DNA of 64,000 nt from CALLPQ01 sp039819545 (GCA_039819545.1 JBCBRS010000008.1:62001-126000); one strand, 5' to 3'. Counted from the stretch's first letter, positions 40,250 to 49,886 are shown. Notes: generated by a model not told the origin, from the letters alone. Translations and numbers: made by a program.

Positions 40250-41844
40250 AAAATAAAGTCACCTGCGGTCAGCGCACTCGCCGATACGCCGATTAGCGTG
40301 ATCGTATTGGCGCCATCGGTGATCACCGCATTGCCGTTTCCATCCTGACTGAGATGATTTGTACTCAGATCATTGTAGCTGGTGATTGCGTTGACGGCCG
40401 ACAGATCAATACGCTCAAACGCATTGGCCTGATCAAAATCGCCAATCACGTCGTTGCCAAAGCCGTTTTCGAACACAAAAATATCCCAGTTGAAATTCCC
40501 GAAGAGTCGGTCGTTTCCTGAGCCCCCATTGAGGACGTCAAAGCCAGCGCCACCACGGATCACATCGTCAAAGCTGCCGCCATTGAGCGTGTCATTGCCT
40601 TGATCTCCAAACAGTCGGTCGAGACCATCCTCCCCAAAGATCAGGTCATCGCCGTTGCCGCCAAACAGATTATCGGCATTGGCACCTCCGAAGAGTTGGT
40701 CGGCGCCACCGCCGCCATAGAGCGAATCAAATCCTACACCGCCGAACAACCGATCATCACCGCTTTGCCCACGTAGCGTATCATTACCAAAATCACCGAA
40801 CAGACCGTCATTTCCCGCATTGCCTTCGATGAGATCATTGCCGGCCTCGCCAAAAAGACGATCAAGGCCGTCCCCACCGCGCAAGGTGTCGTTGCCATTG
40901 CCGCCAAATAGATTGTCGGCATTGCCGCCACCATTCAGCTCATCATTGCCATTGCCGCCAATCAGCGTGTCAAAGCCACCATCACCATTCAGGAGATCAG
41001 CGCCATCATCGCCTTCAATGGTGTCATTGCCTGCGCCACCGCTGACCGTATCGTCCCCGCCAAGCGCCTCGAACCGATCATTCCCACCCAGAAGGTTTTC
41101 ATCGTCGCGGCTGAAAAAGCCTATCAGATCATCATTTCCGCTTGTCGGCTCAAAGGTGTCAAAGCCAAGATCCCGGAAGATTGCCACGTTCAATGGTGAG
41201 GGCAAACCCCGCTGGCCAAAACTGATCCGGGGTTCAAGAATATCACCAACGCCGAAATCAAGGTGGCTGGGATCACCGCCGGTTAGGGGGACATTGCCGC
41301 CAAAAACCTGCACGGCATTTGCGCCCGTGAAGAAGAACTCGCCGCCAATCTCCTCGACCTGAAGATCGAAATTTGTGATCGTATTGTCATTGCGATCAAG
41401 AAACGACAAAAACCCAAGGCCGTGACCAAGCTCATGGATGATGGTAGAAAAGAGGTCGATTTGATTACGCGGGATATCGGGAAAATCACCGTTGGAATAA
41501 TCGCCCACGAAAAAAGTTCCATCAAGGATCGCATCGGAATTAATGGTCACAAAGATATCGGCTTGCGCGCCATTGGGATCATTACCGGTGAGCGTTTCCT
41601 GAAGGGTCCCCGCCGTAAAGACGCGATCACCGTTTCGCGTGCCGGAAAAGAAAAGAACAGGACCCGCACTTGCCAGAACGCTGTTGCCAAGGCTTTCAAA
41701 ATCAAGCTCGATATCAAGCGAGACATTGCCGAAATTGATGTAGCGTGCCCAAAAGTTGGCCGCCGCCAGCGTCACGTCTTCAATCTGGGCAAGCCTCGAC
41801 GCAGAAATGGCACCCGTGCTACCAACGGTATTCAGTGTAAACAT
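40246..41844 (-). CDS. RTX-repeat metalloprotease-like secreted protein
   Basis: This 532-residue protein lacks a Sec signal. Around residue 140 it carries HELGHGLGFLSF in STIIHELGHGLGFL, a metzincin-like zinc site in which the usual third His (HExxHxxGxxH) is Ser. The second half is about 20 glycine-rich RTX nonapeptides (GGxGNDxLxG), which bind calcium outside the cell, and the C-terminus (SASALTAGDFIF) looks like a type I secretion signal. Two blocks, NADNLFGGNGNDTLRGGDG and NADNLFGGNGDDLIFGEDG, are internal duplications. A type I exporter is not in the window. ATG 41844 is preceded by AGGGA. Confidence 0.87.
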   Translation of the reverse strand: MFTLNTVGSTGAISASRLAQIEDVTLAAANFWARYINFGNVSLDIELDFESLGNSVLASAGPVLFFSGTRNGDRVFTAGTLQETLTGNDPNGAQADIFVTINSDAILDGTFFVGDYSNGDFPDIPRNQIDLFSTIIHELGHGLGFLSFLDRNDNTITNFDLQVEEIGGEFFFTGANAVQVFGGNVPLTGGDPSHLDFGVGDILEPRISFGQRGLPSPLNVAIFRDLGFDTFEPTSGNDDLIGFFSRDDENLLGGNDRFEALGGDDTVSGGAGNDTIEGDDGADLLNGDGGFDTLIGGNGNDELNGGGNADNLFGGNGNDTLRGGDGLDRLFGEAGNDLIEGNAGNDGLFGDFGNDTLRGQSGDDRLFGGVGFDSLYGGGGADQLFGGANADNLFGGNGDDLIFGEDGLDRLFGDQGNDTLNGGSFDDVIRGGAGFDVLNGGSGNDRLFGNFNWDIFVFENGFGNDVIGDFDQANAFERIDLSAVNAITSYNDLSTNHLSQDGNGNAVITDGANTITLIGVSASALTAGDFIF

Positions 41845-42161
41845 CAATTTATTCCCTGATTGTCTTCAACGCTTAACAACGCGCTCGCTTTGAAACATAT
41901 CCCGCTGATCACCAACGCCAGCAAATGACATTTTCGCAAGGCACGCCGGTGCTCCCGCGATTGGGCGAGCCCCCCCCTCACTCGCTTAGTTTTCGCACAA
42001 CAGGCTCCACCACCGGTTAACGAAAATAGCTAATGAGGTATTAAAAAAATGGACAAAGGTTCGGGGCGAAAGCCAGCTTTACGATAGGGGCTCGCGATCC
42101 TGCTCTATGCAATAGTGTGGGTGCCGTGCTACTTTTGCGCCAGGCGGTGCGGGGTCGTAAG
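41845..42161. other. Intergenic region between divergent RTX and S41-like genes
   Basis: 317 bases. It holds a pyrimidine/GC stretch (gcgagccccccctcactcgc) and an AT-rich part near 42030-42055. I find no convincing gene; a 12-codon ATG ORF at 42049 is too short to support. It presumably carries both promoters. Confidence 0.4.
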
Positions 42162-43571
42162 ATGCTGAAAATTCTGAAATATGGTCTCATCGGATGGCTT
42201 GTTCTGAGCCTTGTGACAGCCCCTTTCTATTGGCCTTATGCGCGCATGGTGTGGGTTTTCATGCCATTCGTGACGGCGCCAAAATTCGATCCGCCAGCGG
42301 ACGTGGATGATGCGCGCCGACAGGATGTGGACTATCTCGAAACCCTGATCCGCTATGACCGCGCATTTGACGAGGCGGAGAAACAGGCTTTTGTTCAGAC
42401 CCTCGATACGCTCCGCGCGGGCCTTGGCGACATGTCGGATGCGCAATTTTACCTCGCCATGGCAAAGGCTGTGGCGCTCGCCGATAATGGCCACACCAAT
42501 CTTAGCTATCGCCCGCAATATCGAACGTTCGAGACTATTGGCACGCGCCTTTATTCCTTTAGTGATGGCCTTTATGTGGTTGAGGCAGACCCGGCCCATA
42601 AAGCGCTCGTTGGACGCCGGGTAGCAGCCATTGACGGGCGCCCTGTTGATGCGGTTCAGGAAGGTCTGCAGGTCTATCGCGGGGGCAACCGGACCTGGCG
42701 TACACTCTACAGTACCCTGATTGTTGAAGCTCCCGCCCTTCTGCATGCGGCAGGCCTGGCGGCGAGCCCCGACGCCGTTACGTTTGACCTCGAAGTGTCA
42801 CCCGGCATCACGGAACCCGTAACGCTCAATGGCAAAGCGCTCCCTAAAGATGCAAAAGTCCCGGGGCGTAGCGCGTGGGAAACCCTGGTCCCGGGCGGCG
42901 CTTCTGCTGGGCATGGTCCGTGGGCGCATGTTTTTTCCGATCAACCCGATGCTCTGCCGCGATATTTATCAGTACCTAAACAAACCCTTACTTATGTATT
43001 GGCGGGAAACGGGCTTTATATCCGGGCGATCCCCGGCGTTGGCAGTAAGGAAAAGCCGATCAAGACACTTTATGACGGCATTCTAGCACCCTACGATGAC
43101 GGGAGCCTCGATTATCTCGTGGTCGATTTTCGCCTTCATGATGGCGGTGACTACACACGGTCCATGGCATTTGCGAAGACCGCGCCGAAGACTGTCAAAA
43201 AGGACGGCAAGGTCTATATCATCACCGGACCAAACACCTTCTCCGCCGGAATCGTCACCGTTGCCATGCTGAAATATTACGCCGGTGATAAGGCGGTTAT
43301 TGTGGGTGAGCCCATGGGCGACCGGGAACAGTTTTGGGCCGAACGCGGGACTGATTTTCAGCTCCCCAACTCAAAATATTACGTCAATTACGCCACTGGC
43401 TATCACGATTGGGAAAAGGGCTGCAAAGGCGACCAGTACTGCTACACCATGAACGTAAAGCATGAGGTGCCGGCCGGGTCACTGGCACCCCAGGTGCTCC
43501 TGACACAGACATTTGAGAGCTACCAGCAGGGCGAGGATGTGGTCATGGACTGGATCGCTGCCCAGCACTGA
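42162..43571 (+). CDS. Membrane-anchored S41-like (tail-specific protease fold) protein
   Basis: This 469-residue protein starts at ATG 42162 with an N-terminal membrane helix (ILKYGLIGWLVLSLVTAPFY) and a large periplasmic part. AVALADNGHTNLSYR and RRVAAIDGRPVDAVQEGL resemble the cap/PDZ-like region of S41 peptidases. The core LDYLVVDFRLHDGGDYTRSM and ITGPNTFSAGIVTVAMLKYY match the S41 catalytic fold, with Ser in FSAG as nucleophile. The usual Lys is not certain. It may be a protease or a catalytically inactive relative. The longer frame from 42117 has no ribosome-binding site. Confidence 0.72.
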   Translation: MLKILKYGLIGWLVLSLVTAPFYWPYARMVWVFMPFVTAPKFDPPADVDDARRQDVDYLETLIRYDRAFDEAEKQAFVQTLDTLRAGLGDMSDAQFYLAMAKAVALADNGHTNLSYRPQYRTFETIGTRLYSFSDGLYVVEADPAHKALVGRRVAAIDGRPVDAVQEGLQVYRGGNRTWRTLYSTLIVEAPALLHAAGLAASPDAVTFDLEVSPGITEPVTLNGKALPKDAKVPGRSAWETLVPGGASAGHGPWAHVFSDQPDALPRYLSVPKQTLTYVLAGNGLYIRAIPGVGSKEKPIKTLYDGILAPYDDGSLDYLVVDFRLHDGGDYTRSMAFAKTAPKTVKKDGKVYIITGPNTFSAGIVTVAMLKYYAGDKAVIVGEPMGDREQFWAERGTDFQLPNSKYYVNYATGYHDWEKGCKGDQYCYTMNVKHEVPAGSLAPQVLLTQTFESYQQGEDVVMDWIAAQH

Positions 43572-43585
43572 TCCGCGCACAGAAA

Positions 43586-44674
43586 TTAAGGTCTGAACCG
43601 CTTTTTTTGCGGCGCTTGCGCGGTATCGCGCCGAGGCACGGCACCGGGTCGTAACTGATCCGGGTTTAGATCGTTGGGGTTCCATGGCCCATAGCTGAAA
43701 CTATGCCCACCATTGGGTTGATGCCCCGCTATTTGATCGCCGATCATCTGACCGCCAGCGCGGTCCGCAAAGGGTGTCGCCGTTGCGGGCGGCGCTGGCA
43801 TAACGGGTGCGGACCTTTCGGCATCTTGTGGACGGCGAGCGAAAAAACGCCGCAGGCCGCTTTTCGCTTCAATATCGATTGTCTTGACGCTGGCCCCGCT
43901 CAGCTTGCTGGGGAATAGCGCCATCATATCCATGATCTCGCTGGGCATTTGCGTTGAGACATTAAGGCCCAGCTCCGCCGCATGGGCCGCGATAATCGGA
44001 TAATCATGGGTCCAGCGCCCGGTGGATAATTGCTCTGCCACCGCCCGCGCCGCATTATCAGAGACCGTACCCGATAAAAGTTCATAGGCGGCGCTTTGCA
44101 GTTGCCGGATCGCCATTTCCCCCACATCGGCAAGGATCAAGGTCTGGTCACTAATGGCGTTGGTGTCTTTTTCTTCTTTTAACCGCAAGACAGACGCTGC
44201 GGGCAATCCGCCAATCTGCGGGTCGATGGGGCCAAGCGCCGCGTGCTGGCTGAGCACGATCTCGTCAGCCGCCATGGCAATGAGCGTACCGCCAGACATC
44301 GCGTAGTGGGGTACAAAGACGGTTGTGGGCCCGGGATGCGCCTTCAGGGCGCGCGCAATCTGCAAGGCCGGCAACACAAGACCACCGGGCGTATGCAAAA
44401 TGACTTCCAGCGGCATGGTTGGGGGCGTCCGCCGGATTGCCTCCAGCACATCCTCGGCATCATTGAGATCGATATATTTCAGAACCGGAATACCAAGCAG
44501 GCCCATAGGTTCCTGGCGATGAACAATCGCGATGACGCGGGATTTGCGCGCCCGTTGGATCGCGGAGAACTGCTGGGTCAGCGCCTCGTGCGCTTTTTGC
44601 TGCTGCATCCGCGGCAGGATGACGAAGACAACCAGAAAAAACAGAAAAGGCAAAATGCCCCAAAGTGCGTCCAT
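43586..44674 (-). CDS. Membrane-anchored ClpP-fold (SDH-type) serine protease
   Basis: This 362-residue protein has one N-terminal transmembrane helix (ILPFLFFLVVFVILPRM) and a coiled region (QQKAHEALTQQFSAIQRARK). The ClpP/crotonase-like domain reads EVILHTPGGLVLPALQIARA then PHYAMSGGTLIAMAADEIVL, with Ser of MSGG as the nucleophile, as in signal-peptide-peptidase-like SDH proteases. The last about 70 residues are Pro/Gly/Gln-rich and disordered (PNGGHSFSYGPWNPNDLNPD). The likely role is intramembrane or periplasmic proteolysis. ATG 44674 follows a TTG that other readings would use. Confidence 0.82.
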   Translation of the reverse strand: MDALWGILPFLFFLVVFVILPRMQQQKAHEALTQQFSAIQRARKSRVIAIVHRQEPMGLLGIPVLKYIDLNDAEDVLEAIRRTPPTMPLEVILHTPGGLVLPALQIARALKAHPGPTTVFVPHYAMSGGTLIAMAADEIVLSQHAALGPIDPQIGGLPAASVLRLKEEKDTNAISDQTLILADVGEMAIRQLQSAAYELLSGTVSDNAARAVAEQLSTGRWTHDYPIIAAHAAELGLNVSTQMPSEIMDMMALFPSKLSGASVKTIDIEAKSGLRRFFARRPQDAERSAPVMPAPPATATPFADRAGGQMIGDQIAGHQPNGGHSFSYGPWNPNDLNPDQLRPGAVPRRDTAQAPQKKRFRP

Positions 44675-44737
44675 CAACCGAACCCCTTACCCAAACACAA
44701 ATTCCGGCTCGATACCCCCAAACCGGCAAAGATCAGT

Positions 44738-45658
44738 CTATACGTCGATTTCGCCAAGAACGCGGCCCCCGGTATTGAAGACGTCCACATGGGTTCGGTT
44801 ATGCATAATCGCAGCAAATAATTCCGTTAGCGGATCATCCATATAATGGGTCGCGCGCGCCTTCACGTGCCATTGCCGCGTTTTTGCAACCCAGACCGAT
44901 GACTTGATCGGCTTTTCAGCGCCCGCTTCAGAGATATCATAGCCGGTTGCAGTTGCCGTGCCCATCGTGGCGGCGTTGTAGTCCTCCAAGGTCACGATAA
45001 CGACATCCAGCGCTTTATCGGTTTTGAAGCGATTGCGAATTTGCTGGTTGGCAGCGGCCGCATGTTGCGCTTGCGTGATATCGGGCCAATAGCTGGAAAA
45101 GATCGTGATATAGCCACCCGTGGTGGTTTTGTAATCACAGCCCACATCCGTGCTTTGCTGATCAAACACCCGGATGTTCGTAATCGCGATGGCGTAGGTA
45201 TCATCCTCCGTGGCGAGACCAAAGGGACAAATCATCCCTGACTTGACATGCTGGTAGCCAATATTGACCTGCTCAAACCCGGGCGGCACCTCGTCATTAA
45301 TGGACTGGTATGTCTCCGCGTCATAGGTGGCGAACCGCAAATTACGGGTTTTGCGAACGGGCTTGTCTTCACTGGCGCGTACACCCTTTTCATGGTCGGC
45401 AACCGTAGAAAAATATGGCGACCGGGCACTGTTCACCGCCTGCACCCTTGGCGAGGCCACATAAACAGAACGCGAAATGGCGGCCAACTCAATCCGGGAC
45501 ATGTCGTCGAGTTGTTCCCATTTTTGCTGGGGGGTTTGCGGCACCACTTGCGAATCCCACAGGTCAGCTTGCTGCGTCAGTTCTGTGGTGCATCCTGCGG
45601 CCACGATCCCCAACACTGCCACCGCGGCTGCTGATCCGCGTTTCGTGAAAATTCCCAT
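44738..45658 (-). CDS. Hypothetical lipoprotein
   Basis: This 306-residue protein has a lipoprotein signal: basic MGIFTKRG, hydrophobic AAAVAVLGIVAAG, then Cys (lipobox VAAGC at about residue 23). The mature part contains helical SRIELAAISRSVYVASP and mixed sequence such as NIGYQHVKSGMICPFGLATE and VFDQQSTDVGCDYKTTTG. I recognise no family. AAAGGGAGCGGACA precedes ATG 45658, so the longer frame to 45697 is not the start. It lies 63 bases upstream of the ClpP-fold protease on the same strand, and the two could form an operon, for instance protease plus lipoprotein partner. Confidence 0.7.
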   Translation of the reverse strand: MGIFTKRGSAAAVAVLGIVAAGCTTELTQQADLWDSQVVPQTPQQKWEQLDDMSRIELAAISRSVYVASPRVQAVNSARSPYFSTVADHEKGVRASEDKPVRKTRNLRFATYDAETYQSINDEVPPGFEQVNIGYQHVKSGMICPFGLATEDDTYAIAITNIRVFDQQSTDVGCDYKTTTGGYITIFSSYWPDITQAQHAAAANQQIRNRFKTDKALDVVIVTLEDYNAATMGTATATGYDISEAGAEKPIKSSVWVAKTRQWHVKARATHYMDDPLTELFAAIMHNRTHVDVFNTGGRVLGEIDV

Positions 45659-45883
45659 TGTCCGCTCCCTTTCCCTCTGGCGCCGGTGAAAGACCAACTT
45701 GCTGGCTCGGCGGCAGGCCCGCGCAAGGTGTCTACAACCTTAACAAATTCCTAAGATGGAAGTTTGCGCAGGTCGGGTCCGCTTGGCCAGTGGCCAAAGC
45801 CCACAATCGACAAAAAAGCACGCAAAACCCGTCCGAAGTCAGGTTTCTCGCCCGATTTTGCCGGTTTTGCGGGCCCGACCGCC

Positions 45884-46732
45884 CTAACTTTCGCGCCGGG
45901 CGAGAAAAGCAAGGCGCTCGAACATGTGGACGTCCTGCTCATTTTTCAAAAGCGCCCCGTGCAGCGGCGGGATCGCTTTGCGCACGTCCTTCTCGCGCAG
46001 AGTCTCCAGGTCGATATCTTCCACTAGTAACAGTTTGATCCAGTCGAGAAGTTCCGATGTGGACGGCTTTTTCTTCAGGCCCGGCACCTCGCGCAGCTCA
46101 TAGAAAATGCGCATGGCATTTTGCACGAGGCGCTGTTTGATATCGGGAAAATGCACATCAACGATGGCGTTCATGGTCTCCGGGTCCGGGAATTTGATAA
46201 AATGAAAAAAGCACCGGCGCAAAAACGCATCGGGCAATTCTTTTTCATTGTTGGAGGTAATGACAACGACGGGCCGCTGGGCCGCTTTCACCGTTTCGCC
46301 GGTCTCGTACACATAAAACTCCATGCGATCGAGTTCCTGCAGCAGATCATTGGGGAATTCGATATCGGCCTTGTCGATTTCGTCGATCAAAAGGACCGAG
46401 CGCTCGCTGGCGGTAAACGCATCCCAGAGTTTTCCGCGTTTGATGTAATTCTTCACATCGCGCGCGCGTTCCTCCCCCAACTGACCATCGCGCAGACGCG
46501 CCACCGCATCATATTCATAAAGCCCCTGATGGGCCTTTGTTGTCGATTTGATATGCCAGGACAAAAGCGGCGCGCCGAGGGCCTTTGCCATTTCCTCCGC
46601 AAGCACCGTTTTCCCGGTACCGGGCTCACCCTTGACCAGCAAAGGCCGCTCTAGCGTGACGGCCGCATTCACCGCCACCTTGAGATCATCGGTGGCGATG
46701 TAATTCTGTGTACCGGTAAATTTTGCACTCAT
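45884..46732 (-). CDS. MoxR family AAA+ ATPase
   Basis: This 282-residue ATPase begins MSAKFTGTQNYIATDDLKVA. Walker A is KGEPGTGKTVLAEEMA, Walker B LLIDEIDKADIEFPNDLLQE, sensor 1 VVITSNNEKELPDAFLRRC, and a C-terminal lid follows. MoxR ATPases act as chaperones maturing partner enzymes, often with a von Willebrand A protein encoded next to them. No VWA gene is adjacent here. AGGGGC precedes ATG 46732. An open frame extends upstream to 47074 but lacks family similarity. Confidence 0.93.
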   Translation of the reverse strand: MSAKFTGTQNYIATDDLKVAVNAAVTLERPLLVKGEPGTGKTVLAEEMAKALGAPLLSWHIKSTTKAHQGLYEYDAVARLRDGQLGEERARDVKNYIKRGKLWDAFTASERSVLLIDEIDKADIEFPNDLLQELDRMEFYVYETGETVKAAQRPVVVITSNNEKELPDAFLRRCFFHFIKFPDPETMNAIVDVHFPDIKQRLVQNAMRIFYELREVPGLKKKPSTSELLDWIKLLLVEDIDLETLREKDVRKAIPPLHGALLKNEQDVHMFERLAFLARRES

Positions 46733-47119
46733 GACCAGCCCCTTGGCTTGCGACGATCGATACCCAACACCTTTTGCATAGCGGTGCTGACCCGAATGGC
46801 AAGCCGGGGGTTCAGTCATCATGCGGGCTGCTGGTCGGTGCGTTGAGGGTGAGAGCGTAGAGGGTTTGAGATCATCTTGGCCTTTGCTCACCCTACGATC
46901 GGAAAAATGCCGGCGGGCCCCTCTCCCCCAAAATGGGGTTTGGATGGCCGCGCCGTCACTTTCTCTCCCGATTTTGCGGCTTTCTCCTCCCCTCTCCAAA
47001 AGGCGACACCGCAAGGCACGGCCGAGCATGCCATGGTCGACGCGGCCGCAAATCACCCGAAACGGGGGGCGCAAAACAGACCAAAATCGCTATGGTGAAC
47101 GGTGAGACTGGAGGCACCC
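46733..47119. other. Intergenic region between MoxR and response regulator
   Basis: 387 bases between divergent genes. It contains a small perfect hairpin CCCC-aaaat-GGGG at 46926-46938 and Pro/Arg-coding-like frames without start signals. It should hold both promoters; I see no RNA gene. Confidence 0.4.
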
Positions 47120-47722
47120 ATGGCCAGCGCTGGCGCGCTTATTATCGATGATCATTTCCTCTTCAGCGCGGGGATGCGCGAGCTTGTTCTGGGGCTTGAG
47201 GAGATTGAGCACGCTGACTGCTTTACCAACCCTGAAGACGCGCTGGCCGCGTCCCGGGACTATGCGGTCAGCCTGATTGTCACTGATTTTTATATTCCAG
47301 GCTACAATGTCGCCGACTGGATTGGCCAATTTCATGAGGCGTTTGATGATGTGCCCGTGGTCGTCATTTCATCGTCGATCAGCCGGGCCGACCGCGCCAC
47401 CTGCCTGAATGCGGGCGCGGCAGCTTATTTCGAAAAACATCAGTCACCGGAGGACGTCCTGGCAGGGCTTGGTGAAATCCTCGCCACCCGGACCTATTCC
47501 GGGCCCACGGCCCGCCCGACACCAAACAATCACGACCTGACCGATCGCCAGGTGGATATCCTTGTGGAATTGGCGCGCGGCCTCACTCAGAAAGAAATCG
47601 CCCGCGCCTTTGCGCTGTCGCCTGAAACCATCAAAACCCACCTGTCGGAGATTTATCGCCGCCTCGGCGTCACCGGCAAAGGCGAAGCCGCCCGCTGGGC
47701 CCGCGAAAACGGATTTGTATAG
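47120..47722 (+). CDS. LuxR/NarL-family response regulator
   Basis: This 200-residue regulator has a receiver domain with phospho-acceptor D56 (LIVTDFYIPG), an acidic pair at IIDDH, and the switch residues VVISSS and K in AYFEKH. The DNA-binding LuxR-type helix-turn-helix covers about residues 140-200 (LTDRQVDILVELARGLTQK and SPETIKTHLSEIYRRLGV). GGAGG lies five bases before ATG 47120; a GTG at 47102 would add six residues. The histidine kinase gene starts 124 bases downstream on the same strand and is its probable partner. Confidence 0.93.
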   Translation: MASAGALIIDDHFLFSAGMRELVLGLEEIEHADCFTNPEDALAASRDYAVSLIVTDFYIPGYNVADWIGQFHEAFDDVPVVVISSSISRADRATCLNAGAAAYFEKHQSPEDVLAGLGEILATRTYSGPTARPTPNNHDLTDRQVDILVELARGLTQKEIARAFALSPETIKTHLSEIYRRLGVTGKGEAARWARENGFV

Positions 47723-47845
47723 AGACAATCGGCTTCGCGGTCCCCGGCCACTGCTTTCGAATGACCTCGTTGTTCGATATGATTTCATTCGATACCTGAA
47801 TAGTCGGCATTCGCCGGCGACGAGGGGAAGTGGCGAGGAGGGGCA

Positions 47846-49801
47846 GTGGTCAACACAGGCACGCGAGCACCGGTTACCGGCAGTGACACCGTGTTGCGCG
47901 ATACGGTGCACCCGGCGCTGACGCCGCCGCGCATCCTGCTTGTGGCCCTTTACCTTGCGCTGGTCGCCTACGCCTTGCTCTGGGGCATGGAACGCTTGAT
48001 CCACAGCCTCGTGCCAGCCTACCCGCTGTCCAGCAATCTGAAACAGCCCGTCATTCTCTGCTTTTTCGTTATCGCCATCACCACATCCCTCATGGTTCGC
48101 AATCGCTGGCCCATGAAGGTGACCTTCATCATCACGCCGCTGGCTGTCTATCTGCCACTGGTATTCACCAGTACGGGTGCGGAGATATTCCTGCTCGGCC
48201 GTGATGAGGGGTTTGAGCCGATCATGCAGCGTTTTTGTGGGCATACGGATATTATGACCTGCGGCCCGGGCTACGCCAATATCGTCTTTCTGCGCCTGTT
48301 TCGCTCGCTCCCCGCCGTGATCCTCCTTCCGCTCTTTCATTTCCTGAGCTTGCGGCATCTTGCCCGGGAATTGACGACCTGGAATCTCAAAACCATTTTT
48401 ACCTCGCCACAGCGTAACGTGCCCAATGATGTGGATGTGTCGCGCACCATCCTCGATACCTTTCTGGCGGGACGCCACATCTATACAGCGTTTTATGCAA
48501 ACCTCACCGGTGGTTTGGCGATCCTTTATATGTCAAGCACGCTCGGTGTCTCATCAGGCTATCTCTATTTCGGCCTTGGTCTGTTGGCGGTACTGGGTGC
48601 CGCAATCATGATGGAAATTGCCTATCATTCGCCGCCAAAACATCGCGCAGGGTTATGCGCAACGGCCCTCATCTCCTATGAATCGATCCTTGTACTGAGT
48701 TTACTTGTAAATGCCTTTGCCGCCCAGCGCGCCGACAGTCTTGCCGCGCCATCCATGGTTGCCGGCGTTTCCTTTTTGACAATTCCCGTGGCGGCACGGT
48801 TGTTCCCGTCTTTTATCCTCGGGCGCCTAATCCTCTTTGGGGCCTGCGGCTTTGTGGTAATCACGGGCAGTGCGGAAATTGCCCGGTACGAGGCCGAACC
48901 CCTCGATTACTTCGTACCCACCGTTCTATTATTTGCCATCAATAGCGCGGTTGGCTGGTGGTGTTATCGCACGCATTATTCCGCGATTGCCACGTACCGG
49001 GAGATTGGCCGTCTGCAATCCCAGACCGCTCGTCAAAATACGGAATTAAGCCGGGTCCTGACAGCGCTTGAACAGGAAAAGACCCAGAACGAAGAAGCCT
49101 TTCAGTTCCGCGAAAAGCTTTTCCAGTTTCTGGGGCATGATCTGCGCCAGCCGATCAATGCCCTCTCTTTCATGTTGTTTCGCCTGGAGCGTCAGGCAAA
49201 AGCGGACAGCGACAAGGAGACCCTGGCCCTCGCCCGGGAAAGTGTCGCCTCTGCGAACCAGATGGTTGAGGACGTTCTTCAACTCTCGACGGAGCACCGC
49301 AAGGACCCCGACCGCGACGCGGAACCGGTTTCGATTGATGATATTTTTTCACTGCTGCGGGCGGAATTTGAACCCCAGTTCCTGACCAGTGGGGGCACCT
49401 TGCGGTTTGTCGCCACGGGCGTAGTGATCACAACCCATCGCGAAAATCTGCTGCGGGCCTTGCGCAATCTTTTGTCCAACGCGCTGAAATACGCGCCTGG
49501 TGCGCCAGTCCTCATGGGTGTCAGACGACGGGCGGGCGCAACCGAAATCCACGTCATCGACCGCGGACCCGGCATCGCCAGAAGCGATCACGATACACTC
49601 TTTGCACCGTTCAAACGCAGCACCACCGACGCAAAAATCAGTGGCCACGGCCTCGGTCTTGCGGTGACAAAAGAACTGATTGAGGCGGGCGGCGGCACGA
49701 TCACCCTCTGCTCAAGGGTGGGCAGGGGGACGACGTTCATTATTCGTTTCCCCGCCTGGCCAGCGACCATCCCTGCTGGGCCCCATTCTGAGAACGAATA
49801 A
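47846..49801 (+). CDS. Multi-spanning membrane sensor histidine kinase
   Basis: This 651-residue kinase has an N-terminal sensor of about ten transmembrane helices (from residue 30 to about 375), then a short coiled coil (QSQTARQNTELSRVLTALEQ). The DHp domain has phosphorylatable H431 in FLGHDLRQPINALSF. The ATP-binding domain has N box RALRNLLSNALKYAP, G1 DRGPGIARSD and G2 GHGLGLAVTKEL. The start is GTG with GAGGAGGGGC upstream. No PAS or periplasmic loop domain is visible, so the membrane part itself must sense the signal. I cannot match the sensor domain to a named family. It follows the LuxR-type regulator. Confidence 0.9.
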   Translation: MVNTGTRAPVTGSDTVLRDTVHPALTPPRILLVALYLALVAYALLWGMERLIHSLVPAYPLSSNLKQPVILCFFVIAITTSLMVRNRWPMKVTFIITPLAVYLPLVFTSTGAEIFLLGRDEGFEPIMQRFCGHTDIMTCGPGYANIVFLRLFRSLPAVILLPLFHFLSLRHLARELTTWNLKTIFTSPQRNVPNDVDVSRTILDTFLAGRHIYTAFYANLTGGLAILYMSSTLGVSSGYLYFGLGLLAVLGAAIMMEIAYHSPPKHRAGLCATALISYESILVLSLLVNAFAAQRADSLAAPSMVAGVSFLTIPVAARLFPSFILGRLILFGACGFVVITGSAEIARYEAEPLDYFVPTVLLFAINSAVGWWCYRTHYSAIATYREIGRLQSQTARQNTELSRVLTALEQEKTQNEEAFQFREKLFQFLGHDLRQPINALSFMLFRLERQAKADSDKETLALARESVASANQMVEDVLQLSTEHRKDPDRDAEPVSIDDIFSLLRAEFEPQFLTSGGTLRFVATGVVITTHRENLLRALRNLLSNALKYAPGAPVLMGVRRRAGATEIHVIDRGPGIARSDHDTLFAPFKRSTTDAKISGHGLGLAVTKELIEAGGGTITLCSRVGRGTTFIIRFPAWPATIPAGPHSENE

Positions 49802-49886
49802 GCGTGCCCCTTTCCGCAAGGGGTTCCGGGCGTTATAAGGGAGCTTGTCTATCTGCTTGCAATTATTGGGAAATCCGGGGTTTTTT

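Noticed and set aside
40500..41140. Regular 27-base periodicity that could be mistaken for a CRISPR or satellite
   Set aside because: The period is nine codons and encodes RTX GGxGxDxLx nonapeptides; units vary in sequence and there are no unique spacers.
46733..47074. 114-codon 5' extension of the MoxR gene
   Set aside because: The extension has no AAA+ similarity, while AGGGGC precedes ATG 46732 and homologues begin with MSAKFTGT-like sequence.
47444..48478. Minus-strand 344-codon ORF opposite the regulator and kinase
   Set aside because: Crosses two convincing genes and their gap; no motif or ribosome-binding site.
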